Source: JAURVT01 sp049059935
GTDB taxonomy: Bacteria > Actinomycetota > Actinomycetes > Propionibacteriales > Nocardioidaceae
Reading direction: 5' to 3'
Length of the DNA: 64,000 nucleotides
Assembly (NCBI RefSeq): GCF_049059935.1
Contig: NZ_JBMGQR010000006.1
Location: forward strand, 1-64,000
Part shown: positions 24,305-32,650 of the stretch, piece after piece
How the letters are laid out: every line of letters begins with the position of its first letter
Position numbering within the stretch: position 1 is the stretch's first letter
Made by a program: the position numbers and the translations under genes
Notes under the pieces: generated by a model
What the model was told of the DNA's origin: nothing
The model's input: the letters and a program-made list of their open reading frames with translations, nothing else
Database searches by the model: none

Positions 24305-25996
24305 TCAGCTGGTGGTGGCTCCGGTCGACGCCGAGCCGACGAGCTTGGCGTACTTGGCGAGGACACCACGCGTGTACTTGGGGGCCTGGGGCTGCCAGCC
24401 GTCGCGGCGGGCGGCCATCTCGTCGGCGTCGACGAGGACGTCGAGGGTGCGGGCGCCCATGTCGAGGCGGATCGGGTCGCCGTCGCGGACGAAGGCCACC
24501 GGGCCGCCGTCGACGGCCTCGGGCGCGACGTGGCCGACGCACAGGCCCGTGGTGCCGCCGGAGAAGCGTCCGTCGGTGAGCAGCAGGACGTCCTTGCCGA
24601 GGCCGGCGCCCTTGATCGCGCCGGTGATGGCGAGCATCTCGCGCATGCCGGGGCCGCCCTTGGGGCCCTCGTAGCGGATGACGACGACGTCGCCCGCGCC
24701 GATCGTGTCGTCCTCCAGCGCGTCCATGGCGGCGCGCTCGCCGTCGAAGACGCGGGCGGTGCCCTCGAACACGTCGCTGTCGAAGCCCGCGCTCTTGACG
24801 ACCGCGCCCTCGGGGGCGAGCGAGCCGCGCAGGATCGTCAGGCCGCCGGTCGCGTGGATGGGGTTGGACATCGTGCGGACGACGTCGCCGTCGACGTCGG
24901 CGGGCTTGAGGTCCTCGAGGTTCTCGGCGAGCGTCTTGCCGGTGACGGTGAGGCAGTCGCCGTGCATCATCCCGGCCTCGAGCAGGGCGCGCATGACCAC
25001 GGGGATGCCGCCCTGGCGGTCGACGTCGTTCATCACGTAGCGGCCGAACGGCTTGAGGTCGCCGAGGTGCGGGACCTTGTCGCCGACGCGGTTGAAGTCG
25101 TCCAGCGTGAGGTCGACGTCGGCCTCGCGGGCGATCGCCAGCAGGTGAAGGACGGCGTTGGTGGAGCCGCCGAGGGCCATGACCACGGCGATCGCGTTCT
25201 CGAACGCCTCGCGCGTCATGATCTGGCGGGCGGTGATGCCCTGGCGCAGCATCTCGACGACCGCGGTGCCCGAGCGCTTGGCGAAGCCGTCGCGGCGGCG
25301 GTCGACGGCCGGCGGCGCGGCCGAGCCGGGCAGCGACATGCCCAGGGCCTCGGCGACCGAGGCCATCGTGTTGGCGGTGTACATGCCGCCGCACGCGCCC
25401 TCGCCGGGGCAGATCGCGCGCTCGATCTTGTCGACCTCCTCGCGGCTGATCAGGCCCTTGAAGCAGGCGCCGACGGCCTCGAAGGCGTCGATGATGGTGA
25501 CGTCCTTGCCGTCGACGTTGCCGGGCATCGTGGACCCGGCGTAGAGGAACACCGAGGCGAGGTCGAGGCGCGCGGCGGCCATGAGCATGCCGGGCAGGCT
25601 CTTGTCGCAGCCGGCGAGCAGCACCGAGCCGTCGAGGCGCTCGGCCATCATCACGGTCTCGACCGAGTCGGCGATGACCTCGCGGGAGACCAGCGAGAAG
25701 TGCATGCCCTCGTGGCCCATGGAGATGCCGTCGGACACCGAGATGGTGCCGAACTCGAGCGGGTAGCCGCCGCCCTGGTGGACGCCGGACTTCACCGCGT
25801 CGGCGAGCCGGTCGAGCGAGAGGTTGCAGGGGGTGATCTCGTTCCAGCTCGACGCCACGCCGATCTGGGGCTTGGCCCAGTCCTCGTCGCCGAGGCCCAC
25901 CGCGCGCAGCATCCCGCGCGCTGCGGTGGCCTCCAGGCCGTCGGTGACGGCGCGGCTGCGGGGCTTGATGTCGGGGGTCTGGGTCTCCTCGGGCAT
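24305..25996 (-). CDS. ilvD: Dihydroxy-acid dehydratase
   Basis: 563 residues; dehydrates dihydroxy acids to 2-keto acids of valine and isoleucine. Three cluster-binding cysteines are seen in NEITPCNLSLD, LLAGCDKSLPGM and GEGACGGMYTANTM; the catalytic serine region is GRFSGGTTGLCVGH near the C-terminus. Start ATG 25996 lies seven bases after TAGGCT (26009-26004), so the mRNA is probably leaderless. Unlike ilvB and cimA it has no leader-peptide attenuator. Confidence 0.94.
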   Translation of the reverse strand: MPEETQTPDIKPRSRAVTDGLEATAARGMLRAVGLGDEDWAKPQIGVASSWNEITPCNLSLDRLADAVKSGVHQGGGYPLEFGTISVSDGISMGHEGMHFSLVSREVIADSVETVMMAERLDGSVLLAGCDKSLPGMLMAAARLDLASVFLYAGSTMPGNVDGKDVTIIDAFEAVGACFKGLISREEVDKIERAICPGEGACGGMYTANTMASVAEALGMSLPGSAAPPAVDRRRDGFAKRSGTAVVEMLRQGITARQIMTREAFENAIAVVMALGGSTNAVLHLLAIAREADVDLTLDDFNRVGDKVPHLGDLKPFGRYVMNDVDRQGGIPVVMRALLEAGMMHGDCLTVTGKTLAENLEDLKPADVDGDVVRTMSNPIHATGGLTILRGSLAPEGAVVKSAGFDSDVFEGTARVFDGERAAMDALEDDTIGAGDVVVIRYEGPKGGPGMREMLAITGAIKGAGLGKDVLLLTDGRFSGGTTGLCVGHVAPEAVDGGPVAFVRDGDPIRLDMGARTLDVLVDADEMAARRDGWQPQAPKYTRGVLAKYAKLVGSASTGATTS

Positions 25997-26003
25997 GGGC
26001 CGC

Positions 26004-26009
26004 AGCCTA
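26004..26009 (-). promoter_or_regulatory. -10 element of ilvD
   Basis: TAGGCT on the minus strand with seven bases to the ilvD ATG. The identical hexamer precedes the SatD-like gene (27191-27186) and the ABC-F leader (51489-51494). Confidence 0.5.
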
Positions 26010-26037
26010 CGCCCGGGCGCCGCGGCCCCGGCTGGGG

Positions 26038-26592
26038 CTACTTCGTGAGCCGCAGCGGGCCGAGCCCGACGTAGGCGCACGCCGCGCACCAGACGAGCGA
26101 GACGAGGGTGCCCACGATGAACGTCTCGGCGGTGAGCCGCCGGGGCATGCCGGGCTCGCCGCGCAGCTCGGGATAGCGGCCGAGGCCCTTGACGGCCACC
26201 ACGACGGCGATCCCCTCGGGCCACCGCGCGGCCACGCTGCCGAACACCGCGAGCCGCTCGAGGACGCCGATCCAGGTGCCGCCGCGCAGGACCTCGGCGG
26301 CCGGCGGCTCGGGCGGGGGCGGCGCCCCGAGCAGGTCGAGCACCGCCGCCACGACGACGACGCCACCGGCGGCGGCGAGCACCACCGCGGGGACGGCCCG
26401 GACCTCGCCGACCGTGCCGGTGGCGGCGCCGTCGACCAGCGTGGTGACGGCCGCGACCGCCAGCAGCAGCGTGAGGGCCAGCGCGACGATGGGTCGGGCC
26501 CAGCGGGGCGCGGAGGCGCCGAGCACCCACAGGCCGGGCGCGGCGAGCGCCGAGACGACGGCCCCGGCGACCACGAGCGCGAACGCTGTCAT
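26038..26592 (-). CDS. Small integral membrane protein paired with a SatD-like protein
   Basis: 184 residues with hydrophobic segments at about 4-25, 32-52, 66-86 and 158-176 and a Pro-rich loop (APPPPEPPAAE) near residue 90. The central part contains LERLAVFGSVAARWPEGIAVVVAVKGLGRYPEL, which looks conserved. Start ATG 26592 overlaps the upstream gene as ATGA. The family is not one I can name; actinomycetes often pair such a protein with a SatD-like regulator. Function unknown. Confidence 0.65.
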   Translation of the reverse strand: MTAFALVVAGAVVSALAAPGLWVLGASAPRWARPIVALALTLLLAVAAVTTLVDGAATGTVGEVRAVPAVVLAAAGGVVVVAAVLDLLGAPPPPEPPAAEVLRGGTWIGVLERLAVFGSVAARWPEGIAVVVAVKGLGRYPELRGEPGMPRRLTAETFIVGTLVSLVWCAACAYVGLGPLRLTK

Positions 26593-27179
26593 GACGGGCT
26601 CCCCAGGTCGGCGACGTCGAGCAGGTGCGTGGCCAGGCGTCGCACCCTCTCCTCGACCGACCACCCTGCCACGACCAGCCGACGGTTCATGGCCTGCGGC
26701 GTGATGCCGAGCGCGGCGGCGGCCTCGGCCTGCGTCGCGTGGTCGGCCATCGCCCGCACGGCCTCCCAGCCCGCCTCGGACCGTCCGGCGACCAGGCCGG
26801 CGAGCACCTGCAGCGCCGTCTCGGCGTGCTCGGCGGTCTCGGGGTCGGAGCCGCGCAGCCGGACGGCGGGGGCGCGCTTGGCGTCCTCGACCGCGTCACG
26901 GGCCAGCAGGTACGCCGTGCCCCGGGCCTCGCGGGTGGACGCCGGCAGCGGCGACTCGACGTCGCCGACCCCGACGCCGAGCGCCCATCCCCCGGCCGCG
27001 GCCACGCGGGCCACCACCTCGACGACGGCCTCGGGGTCGTCGAGCAGCGCCTGGACCTCGTCGCCGATGGTGCGCTCGAAGGGCAGCACCGCGGGCACGT
27101 CGCCGACGGCCGTGAGCAGGCCCGGCACCGCGTCGGGACGCGTCCGGCTGCGGTCCTGGTCGATCGTCACCGCGAACAT
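26589..27179 (-). CDS. SatD-like protein with C-terminal helix-turn-helix
   Basis: 196 residues. The N-terminal half has a pattern like SatD-family proteins: MFAVTIDQDRS, then LPFERTIGDEVQALLDD, where FxxxxGDExQ is the most recognisable element, and GGWALGVGVGDVE. The C-terminal part carries a helix-turn-helix of the type HATQAEAAAALGITPQAMNRRL. Possible regulator of, or partner to, the membrane protein encoded by the overlapping next gene. TAGGCT at 27191-27186 is exactly six bases before the ATG, predicting a leaderless mRNA. Confidence 0.6.
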   Translation of the reverse strand: MFAVTIDQDRSRTRPDAVPGLLTAVGDVPAVLPFERTIGDEVQALLDDPEAVVEVVARVAAAGGWALGVGVGDVESPLPASTREARGTAYLLARDAVEDAKRAPAVRLRGSDPETAEHAETALQVLAGLVAGRSEAGWEAVRAMADHATQAEAAAALGITPQAMNRRLVVAGWSVEERVRRLATHLLDVADLGSPS

Positions 27180-27185
27180 GGGGAC

Positions 27186-27191
27186 AGCCTA
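27186..27191 (-). promoter_or_regulatory. -10 element of the SatD-like gene
   Basis: TAGGCT followed by GTCCCC and the ATG at 27179, so transcription should start at the A of the start codon. Confidence 0.5.
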
Positions 27192-27302
27192 TCAAGTCTC
27201 AGGGGTTGATTTGTCGCAATCAATGCCATGACGTTGATCGGCCTCCCCCACACCCGCTGACATGCTGGACCGGACCGTCCCCCTCGCACCCGGAGGCAGC
27301 CC

Positions 27303-28169
27303 GTGCCCGCACCCACCGTCGCCCTCGCCACGTCCGCCGACCAGCTCGGACGCGACGTCGAGCTCGGCCTGGTCACCGACGCGCTCGCCGAGCTCGGCAT
27401 CGAGGCGACGGCGGTGGCGTGGGACGAGCCCGACCACGACTGGGCGGCGCACGATCTCGTGGTGGTCCGGTCGTGCTGGGACTACACCGGGCGGCTGGAG
27501 GAGTTCCTCGGCTGGGCCCGCTCGGTGGCGCACCTGGCCAACCCGGTCGAGGTGCTGGAGTGGAACACCGACAAGACCTACCTGCGCGACCTCGACGCTC
27601 GGGGGTGCCCGGTGATCGAGACGGTCTGGGACCCCACCGACGTCGCCGAGCTCGGTGACCACGGCGAGTGGGTCTGCAAGCCGTCGGTGTCGGCCGGGTC
27701 GCGCGACACCGCGCGGTGGGACGACGCCGCCGACGCGCTGCGCCACGCCCGCGAGATCGTCGCCTCGGGGCGCACCGCCATGGTGCAGCCGTACGTCGCG
27801 TCGGTCGACGACGAGGGCGAGACCGCGATGCTGTTCGTCGACGGCGCCTTCTCGCACTCGATCCGCAAGGGCCCGCTGCTCACCCGGGGCGAGGGCGTGC
27901 GCCAGGACCGCGACTCCCGTGGCGACGTCACCCCGCGCACCCCGACGCCCGAGCAGCACGACGCGGCCCGGGCGGCCCTGGACGTCGTGGCCACCGCGGT
28001 GCCGTCCGCGGGCCCCCTGCTCTACGCCCGCGTCGACCTCGTGACCAGCGAGGACGGCCTGCCGCGCGTCATCGAGCTCGAGCTCACCGAGCCCGGCCTG
28101 TTCCTGCCCTGGGTGGACGGTGCCGCCGAGCGGCTGGCCGGTGCGATCAGGTCGCGGCTGTCACAGTGA
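27303..28169 (+). CDS. ATP-grasp superfamily protein (RimK/DcsG-like)
   Basis: 288 residues from GTG 27303, with GGAGG seven bases upstream. Features: LVVVRSCWDYTGRLEEFLGWA, a block shared with ATP-grasp proteins related to the cycloserine ligase DcsG; WNTDKTYLRDL; the ATP-clamp lysine in WVCKPSVSAGS; and the metal-binding end RVIELELTEPGLFL. It probably ligates a carboxylate to an amine or thiol with ATP, but the substrate is unknown and there is no biosynthetic cluster around it. Confidence 0.75.
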   Translation: MPAPTVALATSADQLGRDVELGLVTDALAELGIEATAVAWDEPDHDWAAHDLVVVRSCWDYTGRLEEFLGWARSVAHLANPVEVLEWNTDKTYLRDLDARGCPVIETVWDPTDVAELGDHGEWVCKPSVSAGSRDTARWDDAADALRHAREIVASGRTAMVQPYVASVDDEGETAMLFVDGAFSHSIRKGPLLTRGEGVRQDRDSRGDVTPRTPTPEQHDAARAALDVVATAVPSAGPLLYARVDLVTSEDGLPRVIELELTEPGLFLPWVDGAAERLAGAIRSRLSQ

Positions 28170-28173
28170 GGAG

Positions 28174-29067
28174 ATGACGATCCTCCCCGCGCCCTCGATC
28201 GTCACCGCCCCCGTCGAGGCGGTCCGCCGCCGTCTCGGGGCGACGATCTTCGCGCGGGTCGCGGGTGACGAGGGCCCCCAGCGCCGCGAGCGCATCCACG
28301 GCTCCGAGGGGCCCCGGCCGTTCGGCCCGGACGACCCGATCCAGCGCGTGCACATGGACGCGTCCATGTTCGTCGGCGGGATGCGCGCGCTGCTGCTGCA
28401 GTCGCTGCACCCGCTCGCGATGGCCGCGGTCGACCAGCACTCGGGCTACCGCGGCGACCCGTGGGGACGGCTGCAGCGCACCAGCACCTTCCTGGCCGAG
28501 ACCACGTTCGGCACCCAGGCCGACGCCGAGCGCGCGGTCCGCATCGTCCGCGCCGTGCACTCGCGCATCACCGGCACGGCACCCGACGGGCGCGCGTACG
28601 CCGCGAACGACCCGTGGCTGCTGCGATGGGTGCACGTCGCCGAGGTCGACAGCTTCCTGACCGCGCACGACCGGTTCGGCTCGCAGCCACTCGTGGGCGA
28701 GGAGCGCGACGTCTACGTCGAGCAGGTGGGACGCACCGCGCGGGCGCTCGGCGCCGTCGACGTGCCCACCACCGAGGTCGAGCTGCGGGCCGCCCTGGCC
28801 GAGTACCGCCCCGAGCTCGCGAGCACCGCCGCCGCCCGCAGCGCCGCCCGGTTCATGCTGCTCAACCCGCCCATCCCGCTCGCGATGCGCGCACCGTACG
28901 GCGTCCTGTCGGCCACGGCGGTGTCCACGCTCCCCCGGTGGGCGCGCCGCCCGCTGCGCCTGCCGTGGCTCCCGGTCACCGAGGCCACCACGGTCCGCGC
29001 CAGCGGCGCGGTGCTGACGTCGGCCATCCGCTGGGCCATGCGTCCCCCCGCCACCCCCACCCCCTAG
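28174..29067 (+). CDS. Oxygenase MpaB / DUF2236 family protein
   Basis: 297 residues, start ATG 28174 just after GAGGAG. Family signature: HMDASMFVGGMRALLLQSLHPLAMAAV with DQHSGYRGDPWGRL following, then RIVRAVHSRITG and WLLRWVHVAEVDSF. Histidines in these blocks are the expected heme ligands in relatives (latex-clearing and MpaB-type proteins). It has no signal peptide. Biological substrate unknown. It starts four bases after the ATP-grasp gene, so the two are probably cotranscribed. Confidence 0.8.
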   Translation: MTILPAPSIVTAPVEAVRRRLGATIFARVAGDEGPQRRERIHGSEGPRPFGPDDPIQRVHMDASMFVGGMRALLLQSLHPLAMAAVDQHSGYRGDPWGRLQRTSTFLAETTFGTQADAERAVRIVRAVHSRITGTAPDGRAYAANDPWLLRWVHVAEVDSFLTAHDRFGSQPLVGEERDVYVEQVGRTARALGAVDVPTTEVELRAALAEYRPELASTAAARSAARFMLLNPPIPLAMRAPYGVLSATAVSTLPRWARRPLRLPWLPVTEATTVRASGAVLTSAIRWAMRPPATPTP

Positions 29068-29176
29068 CCGCGATCCGCGGTTCGTGAAGGCGCCGTCCGC
29101 GACTTTCGACGCACCCGTCCGGCGGATCGACCGTCAGAACCCGCGGATCGATGCGTCGAGAACCGCGGATCGCGGG
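29068..29176. repeat. Inverted repeat and 22-bp unit at a convergent junction
   Basis: CCGCGATCCGCGGTTC (29068-29083) and its perfect complement (29160-29175) flank a 76-base spacer; the arms begin one base after one stop and end 13 bases before the convergent one. The unit at 29137-29158 is of the same type as the tandem array at 14690. Likely a two-way terminator. Confidence 0.75.
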
Positions 29177-29188
29177 GTGGGCGTGGGG

Positions 29189-30100
29189 TCAGGTGGTCGC
29201 GGGGACGACGACGTTGCGGAGGTCGCGGCCGGCGGCGAAGCGGGCCAGCTGGTCGCGCAGGAGGGCCTGGATGCGCGGCGCCATGGCCTGGGTGCCGCCG
29301 GCGACGTGGGGCGTGACCAGGACGCCCGGCGCGGACCAGAGCGGGTGGTCGGCCGGGAGCGGCTCGGGGTCGGTGACGTCGAGCGCCGCGTGCAGCCGGC
29401 CCGAGCGGAGCTCGGCGAGCAGCGCGTCGGTGTCGACGACGGGCCCGCGGGCCACGTTGACGAGCAGCGCGCCGTCCTTGAGCCGGGCGAGGAAGTCGGC
29501 GTCGACGAGGTGGCGGGTGGCGTCGCTCAGCGGCACGAGCAGCACCACGACGTCCACCTCGGGCAGCAGCGACGGCAGGTCGCCCATCGGGTGGACGCCG
29601 TCGCGCTCGCGTCGCGCGACCCGGACCACCTCGACCTCGAAGCCCGCGAGCCGACGCTCCACGGCCTCGCCGATGCTCCCGTAGCCGAGGATCATCACGC
29701 GCTTGTCGGCCAGCGCGGGTCCGTCGTTGTCCTGCTCCCAGCTGCCGGAGTCCTGGCCGCGCACCCAGCGCGGGACGTCGCGCAGGCTCGACAGCACCAG
29801 CGTCACGGCCATCTCGGCGGTGGCCGCGTCGTGCACGCCGCGGGCGTTGCAGAGCGTCACGCCGCCCGGCAGGTGCGGCTCGACGGCGTCGGTGCCGGCC
29901 GACTGGGTCTGGACCACCTTGAGCGACGTCATCTGCGCGAAGATCTCGGCGTAGGGCGGGCCCACCGAGTACGACGGCACCCACAGCTCGACCTCGTCGA
30001 TGCGCTCCGGCGGCTCGCCGTCGACGAACGTCGCGTGCTCGACGCCGTCCGGCAGGTCGCCCAGGAAGTCGGCGTCGTACGGGGTCCACACCAGGGTCAT
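29189..30100 (-). CDS. D-isomer specific 2-hydroxyacid dehydrogenase
   Basis: 303 residues, start ATG 30100 with GGAG six bases upstream (an in-frame start at 30163 lacks support). NAD-binding Rossmann motif GYGSIGEAVERRLAGF; catalytic arginine in NVARGPVVDTDAL, glutamate in DVTDPEPLP and histidine in VTPHVAGGT, so the triad is intact. It should interconvert a 2-hydroxy acid and a 2-keto acid. The substrate is undetermined; it lacks the C-terminal ACT domain of phosphoglycerate dehydrogenase. Confidence 0.85.
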   Translation of the reverse strand: MTLVWTPYDADFLGDLPDGVEHATFVDGEPPERIDEVELWVPSYSVGPPYAEIFAQMTSLKVVQTQSAGTDAVEPHLPGGVTLCNARGVHDAATAEMAVTLVLSSLRDVPRWVRGQDSGSWEQDNDGPALADKRVMILGYGSIGEAVERRLAGFEVEVVRVARRERDGVHPMGDLPSLLPEVDVVVLLVPLSDATRHLVDADFLARLKDGALLVNVARGPVVDTDALLAELRSGRLHAALDVTDPEPLPADHPLWSAPGVLVTPHVAGGTQAMAPRIQALLRDQLARFAAGRDLRNVVVPATT

Positions 30101-30196
30101 CTCACGCTCCACGTCGTCGGCACCACCGGCACCCGGGACGGGTCCTCGGCACGCCGCCCACACTAGGTCCGCCTACGGCCGTTACGATCGGCGGCC

Positions 30197-31096
30197 ATGC
30201 CGACCCACTCCGCCCCGCACGTGCGCTTCTGGGACGTCACGAGCGCGGACGGCACCCGGCTCCGCGCCTGGACGACCGGCGGCGACGGCCCCACCGTGCT
30301 GCTCTGCAACGGCCTCGGCACCAACCCGTACGCCTGGCCCGGCTTCCTCGGCGCCGACCAGGACGTGCGCGTGGTGTCGTGGAACCACCGCGGCGTCGGC
30401 GGCTCCGCCCGACCCGACGACCCCGCTCGCGTCGACATGGACGCCTTCGTCGAGGACGCCCTCGCCGTGGCCGACGCCGCCGGCATCGAGTCGTCGGTGG
30501 TGATCGGCTGGTCGATGGGCGTCAACGTGGCCTTCGAGCTCGCGGTGCGTCATCCCGAGCGCGTCAAGGGTCTGCTGGCCGTCGCCGGGGTGCCGGGCGA
30601 CACCTTCAGCACCATGCTCGCGCCGTACCGGCTGCCCCGTCCGGTGGTGAAGGCGGCGATGGTCTCCTTCGCCCGGCTCGGCAGCCAGGTGGGCCGCACG
30701 TGGAACCCGGTGACGCAGCGCATCGCCTGGGTGCCCGGGTTCATGTCGGTGCTGCGCCACAGCGGCTTCATGCTGCCGTCGGCCTCGCCGGAGGACGCCC
30801 GCCTGGCCGTCCGCGAGTTCATGACCACCGATGCCGCCTGGTACGGGCACCTGGCGCTGAGCGCCGCGCGTCACGCCCGGGTCTCGCTGTCGCGGATCGG
30901 CGTGCCGACGACGTTCGTCGCCGGTCGCTGGGACGTGCTCGCCGGCGCCCGCGACATGTCGAGCGCCGCCGACCGGATGCCCGACGCCACCTACGTCGAG
31001 CTGCCCGGCACGCACTTCCTGCCGCTCGAGCGGCCCGCCGAGATCAACGCCGAGCTGCACCGGCTGATCGCCCGCGTCGAGCACGCGTCCGCCTGA
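30197..31096 (+). CDS. Alpha/beta hydrolase
   Basis: 299 residues. Oxyanion region VVSWNHRGVGGSA, nucleophile elbow GWSMG (about residue 107), acid residue in GRWDVLAGA and histidine in LPGTHFLPLERP make a complete triad. TACGAT at 30183-30188, eight bases before ATG 30197, suggests a short or leaderless mRNA. Substrate unknown. Transcribed divergently from the dehydrogenase and ending in a shared palindrome. Confidence 0.85.
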   Translation: MPTHSAPHVRFWDVTSADGTRLRAWTTGGDGPTVLLCNGLGTNPYAWPGFLGADQDVRVVSWNHRGVGGSARPDDPARVDMDAFVEDALAVADAAGIESSVVIGWSMGVNVAFELAVRHPERVKGLLAVAGVPGDTFSTMLAPYRLPRPVVKAAMVSFARLGSQVGRTWNPVTQRIAWVPGFMSVLRHSGFMLPSASPEDARLAVREFMTTDAAWYGHLALSAARHARVSLSRIGVPTTFVAGRWDVLAGARDMSSAADRMPDATYVELPGTHFLPLERPAEINAELHRLIARVEHASA

Positions 31097-31143
31097 CCTG
31101 TCGGTGCGTGGTGACGCCCTGGCATCACCACGCACCGACAGGT
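31096..31143. repeat. Palindromic terminator of the TGTCGGTGC family, copy 1
   Basis: Perfect 19-bp arms (31096-31114 / 31125-31143) around a 10-base loop, filling the gap between the convergent hydrolase and gatB stops. Contains the core TGTCGGTGC also present at 43400 and 53825. Confidence 0.85.
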
Positions 31144-31144
31144 G

Positions 31145-32650
31145 TCAGGACAGGCGCTCGAGGATCAGCTCGCGCACGCGACCGGCGTCGGCCTGGCCGC
31201 GCATGTCCTTCATCACCGCGCCGATGAGGGCGCCGGCGGCGGCCTGCTTGCCGCCGCGGATCTTCTCGGCGACGTCGGGGTTGGCCTCGATGGCGCGGTC
31301 GACGGCCTCGCCGAGCGCGCCGTCGTCGGAGACGACCTCGAGCCCGCGGGCGGCGACGATCTCCTCGGGCGTGCCCTCGCCGGCGAGCAGGCCGTCGAAC
31401 ACCTGACGGGCCAGCTTGTCGTTGACGCGACCGGCGTCGACGAGACCCTGGACCTCGGCCACCTGGGCGGGCGAGACGCCGAGCTCGTCGAGGGCGACGT
31501 CCTTCTCGCGGGCGGCGCGGACCAGCTCGCCGAGCCACCACTTGCGCGCGGACGCCGGGCTGGCGCCCTGCTCGACGGTGGCGGCCACCAGGTCGAGCGC
31601 GCCGGCGCCGACGACGTCGCGCATGTCGAGGTCGGACAGGCCCCAGTCGGACTGGAGCCGGGCGCGACGGGCCGACGGCTGCTCGGGCAGCGTGGCCCTC
31701 AGCTCCTCGATCCAGGCGGCGTCGGGGACGACGGGCACCAGGTCGGGCTCGGGGAAGTAGCGGTAGTCCTCGGCGTCGGACTTCTCGCGGCCGGACGACG
31801 TCGAGCCGGAGTCCTCGTGGAAGTGCCGGGTCTCCTGGACGACCTTCTGCCCCGCGTCGAGCAGTGCCGCGTGACGGCCCACCTCGAAGCGGAAGGCGCG
31901 CTCGACCGAGCGGAACGAGTTGACGTTCTTGGTCTCGCTGCGGGTGCCGAGGACGTCGGTGCCCGCCGGGCGCAGCGACAGGTTGACGTCGCAGCGCAGC
32001 GATCCCTGGTCCATCCGGGCGTCGGAGACGCCGAGCGCGAGGATCAGCTCGCGCAGCTGCTGGACGTAGGCGCGCGCGACGGCGGGCGCCTTGTCGCCGG
32101 GGACGACGACGGGGCGGGTGACGATCTCGACCAGCGGGATGCCGGCACGGTTGTAGTCGAGCAGCGAGTGGCTGGCGCCGTGGATGCGACCGGTGGAGCC
32201 GCCGACGTGCAGCGACTTGCCGGTGTCCTCCTCCATGTGCGCCCGCTCGATCTCGACGCGGTACGTCTCGCCGTCGACCTCGACGTCCATCCAGCCGTCG
32301 AACGCGATCGGCTCGTCGTACTGCGAGGTCTGGAAGTTCTTCGGCATGTCGGGGTAGAAGTAGTTCTTGCGCGCGAAGCGGCACCACGGCGCGATGCTGC
32401 AGTTGAGCGCGAGACCGATGCGGATCGCCGACTCCACCGCCGTGCCGTTGACCACGGGCAGCGCGCCGGGCAGCGCCAGGCACACCGGGCACACCTGGGT
32501 GTTGGGCTCGGCGCCGAACGTGGTGTCGCAGCCGCAGAACATCTTGGACGCGGTGCCCAGCTCGACGTGCACCTCGAGGCCGAACACCGGGTCGTAGCGG
32601 GTCAGGGCCTCGTCGAATCCGACGGGGTCGAGCTCGGTCGCGGTGCTCAT
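31145..32650 (-). CDS. gatB: Asp-tRNA(Asn)/Glu-tRNA(Gln) amidotransferase subunit B
   Basis: 501 residues. Binds the misacylated tRNA and activates it for amidation. Motifs: YDPVFGLEVHVELGT near residue 20, zinc-type CGCDTTFG and CPVCLALPG, and a C-terminal GatB/YqeY helical tail (GKQAAAGALIGAVMKDMRG). Last gene of gatC-gatA-gatB, overlapping gatA as ATGA. Confidence 0.95.
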   Translation of the reverse strand: MSTATELDPVGFDEALTRYDPVFGLEVHVELGTASKMFCGCDTTFGAEPNTQVCPVCLALPGALPVVNGTAVESAIRIGLALNCSIAPWCRFARKNYFYPDMPKNFQTSQYDEPIAFDGWMDVEVDGETYRVEIERAHMEEDTGKSLHVGGSTGRIHGASHSLLDYNRAGIPLVEIVTRPVVVPGDKAPAVARAYVQQLRELILALGVSDARMDQGSLRCDVNLSLRPAGTDVLGTRSETKNVNSFRSVERAFRFEVGRHAALLDAGQKVVQETRHFHEDSGSTSSGREKSDAEDYRYFPEPDLVPVVPDAAWIEELRATLPEQPSARRARLQSDWGLSDLDMRDVVGAGALDLVAATVEQGASPASARKWWLGELVRAAREKDVALDELGVSPAQVAEVQGLVDAGRVNDKLARQVFDGLLAGEGTPEEIVAARGLEVVSDDGALGEAVDRAIEANPDVAEKIRGGKQAAAGALIGAVMKDMRGQADAGRVRELILERLS

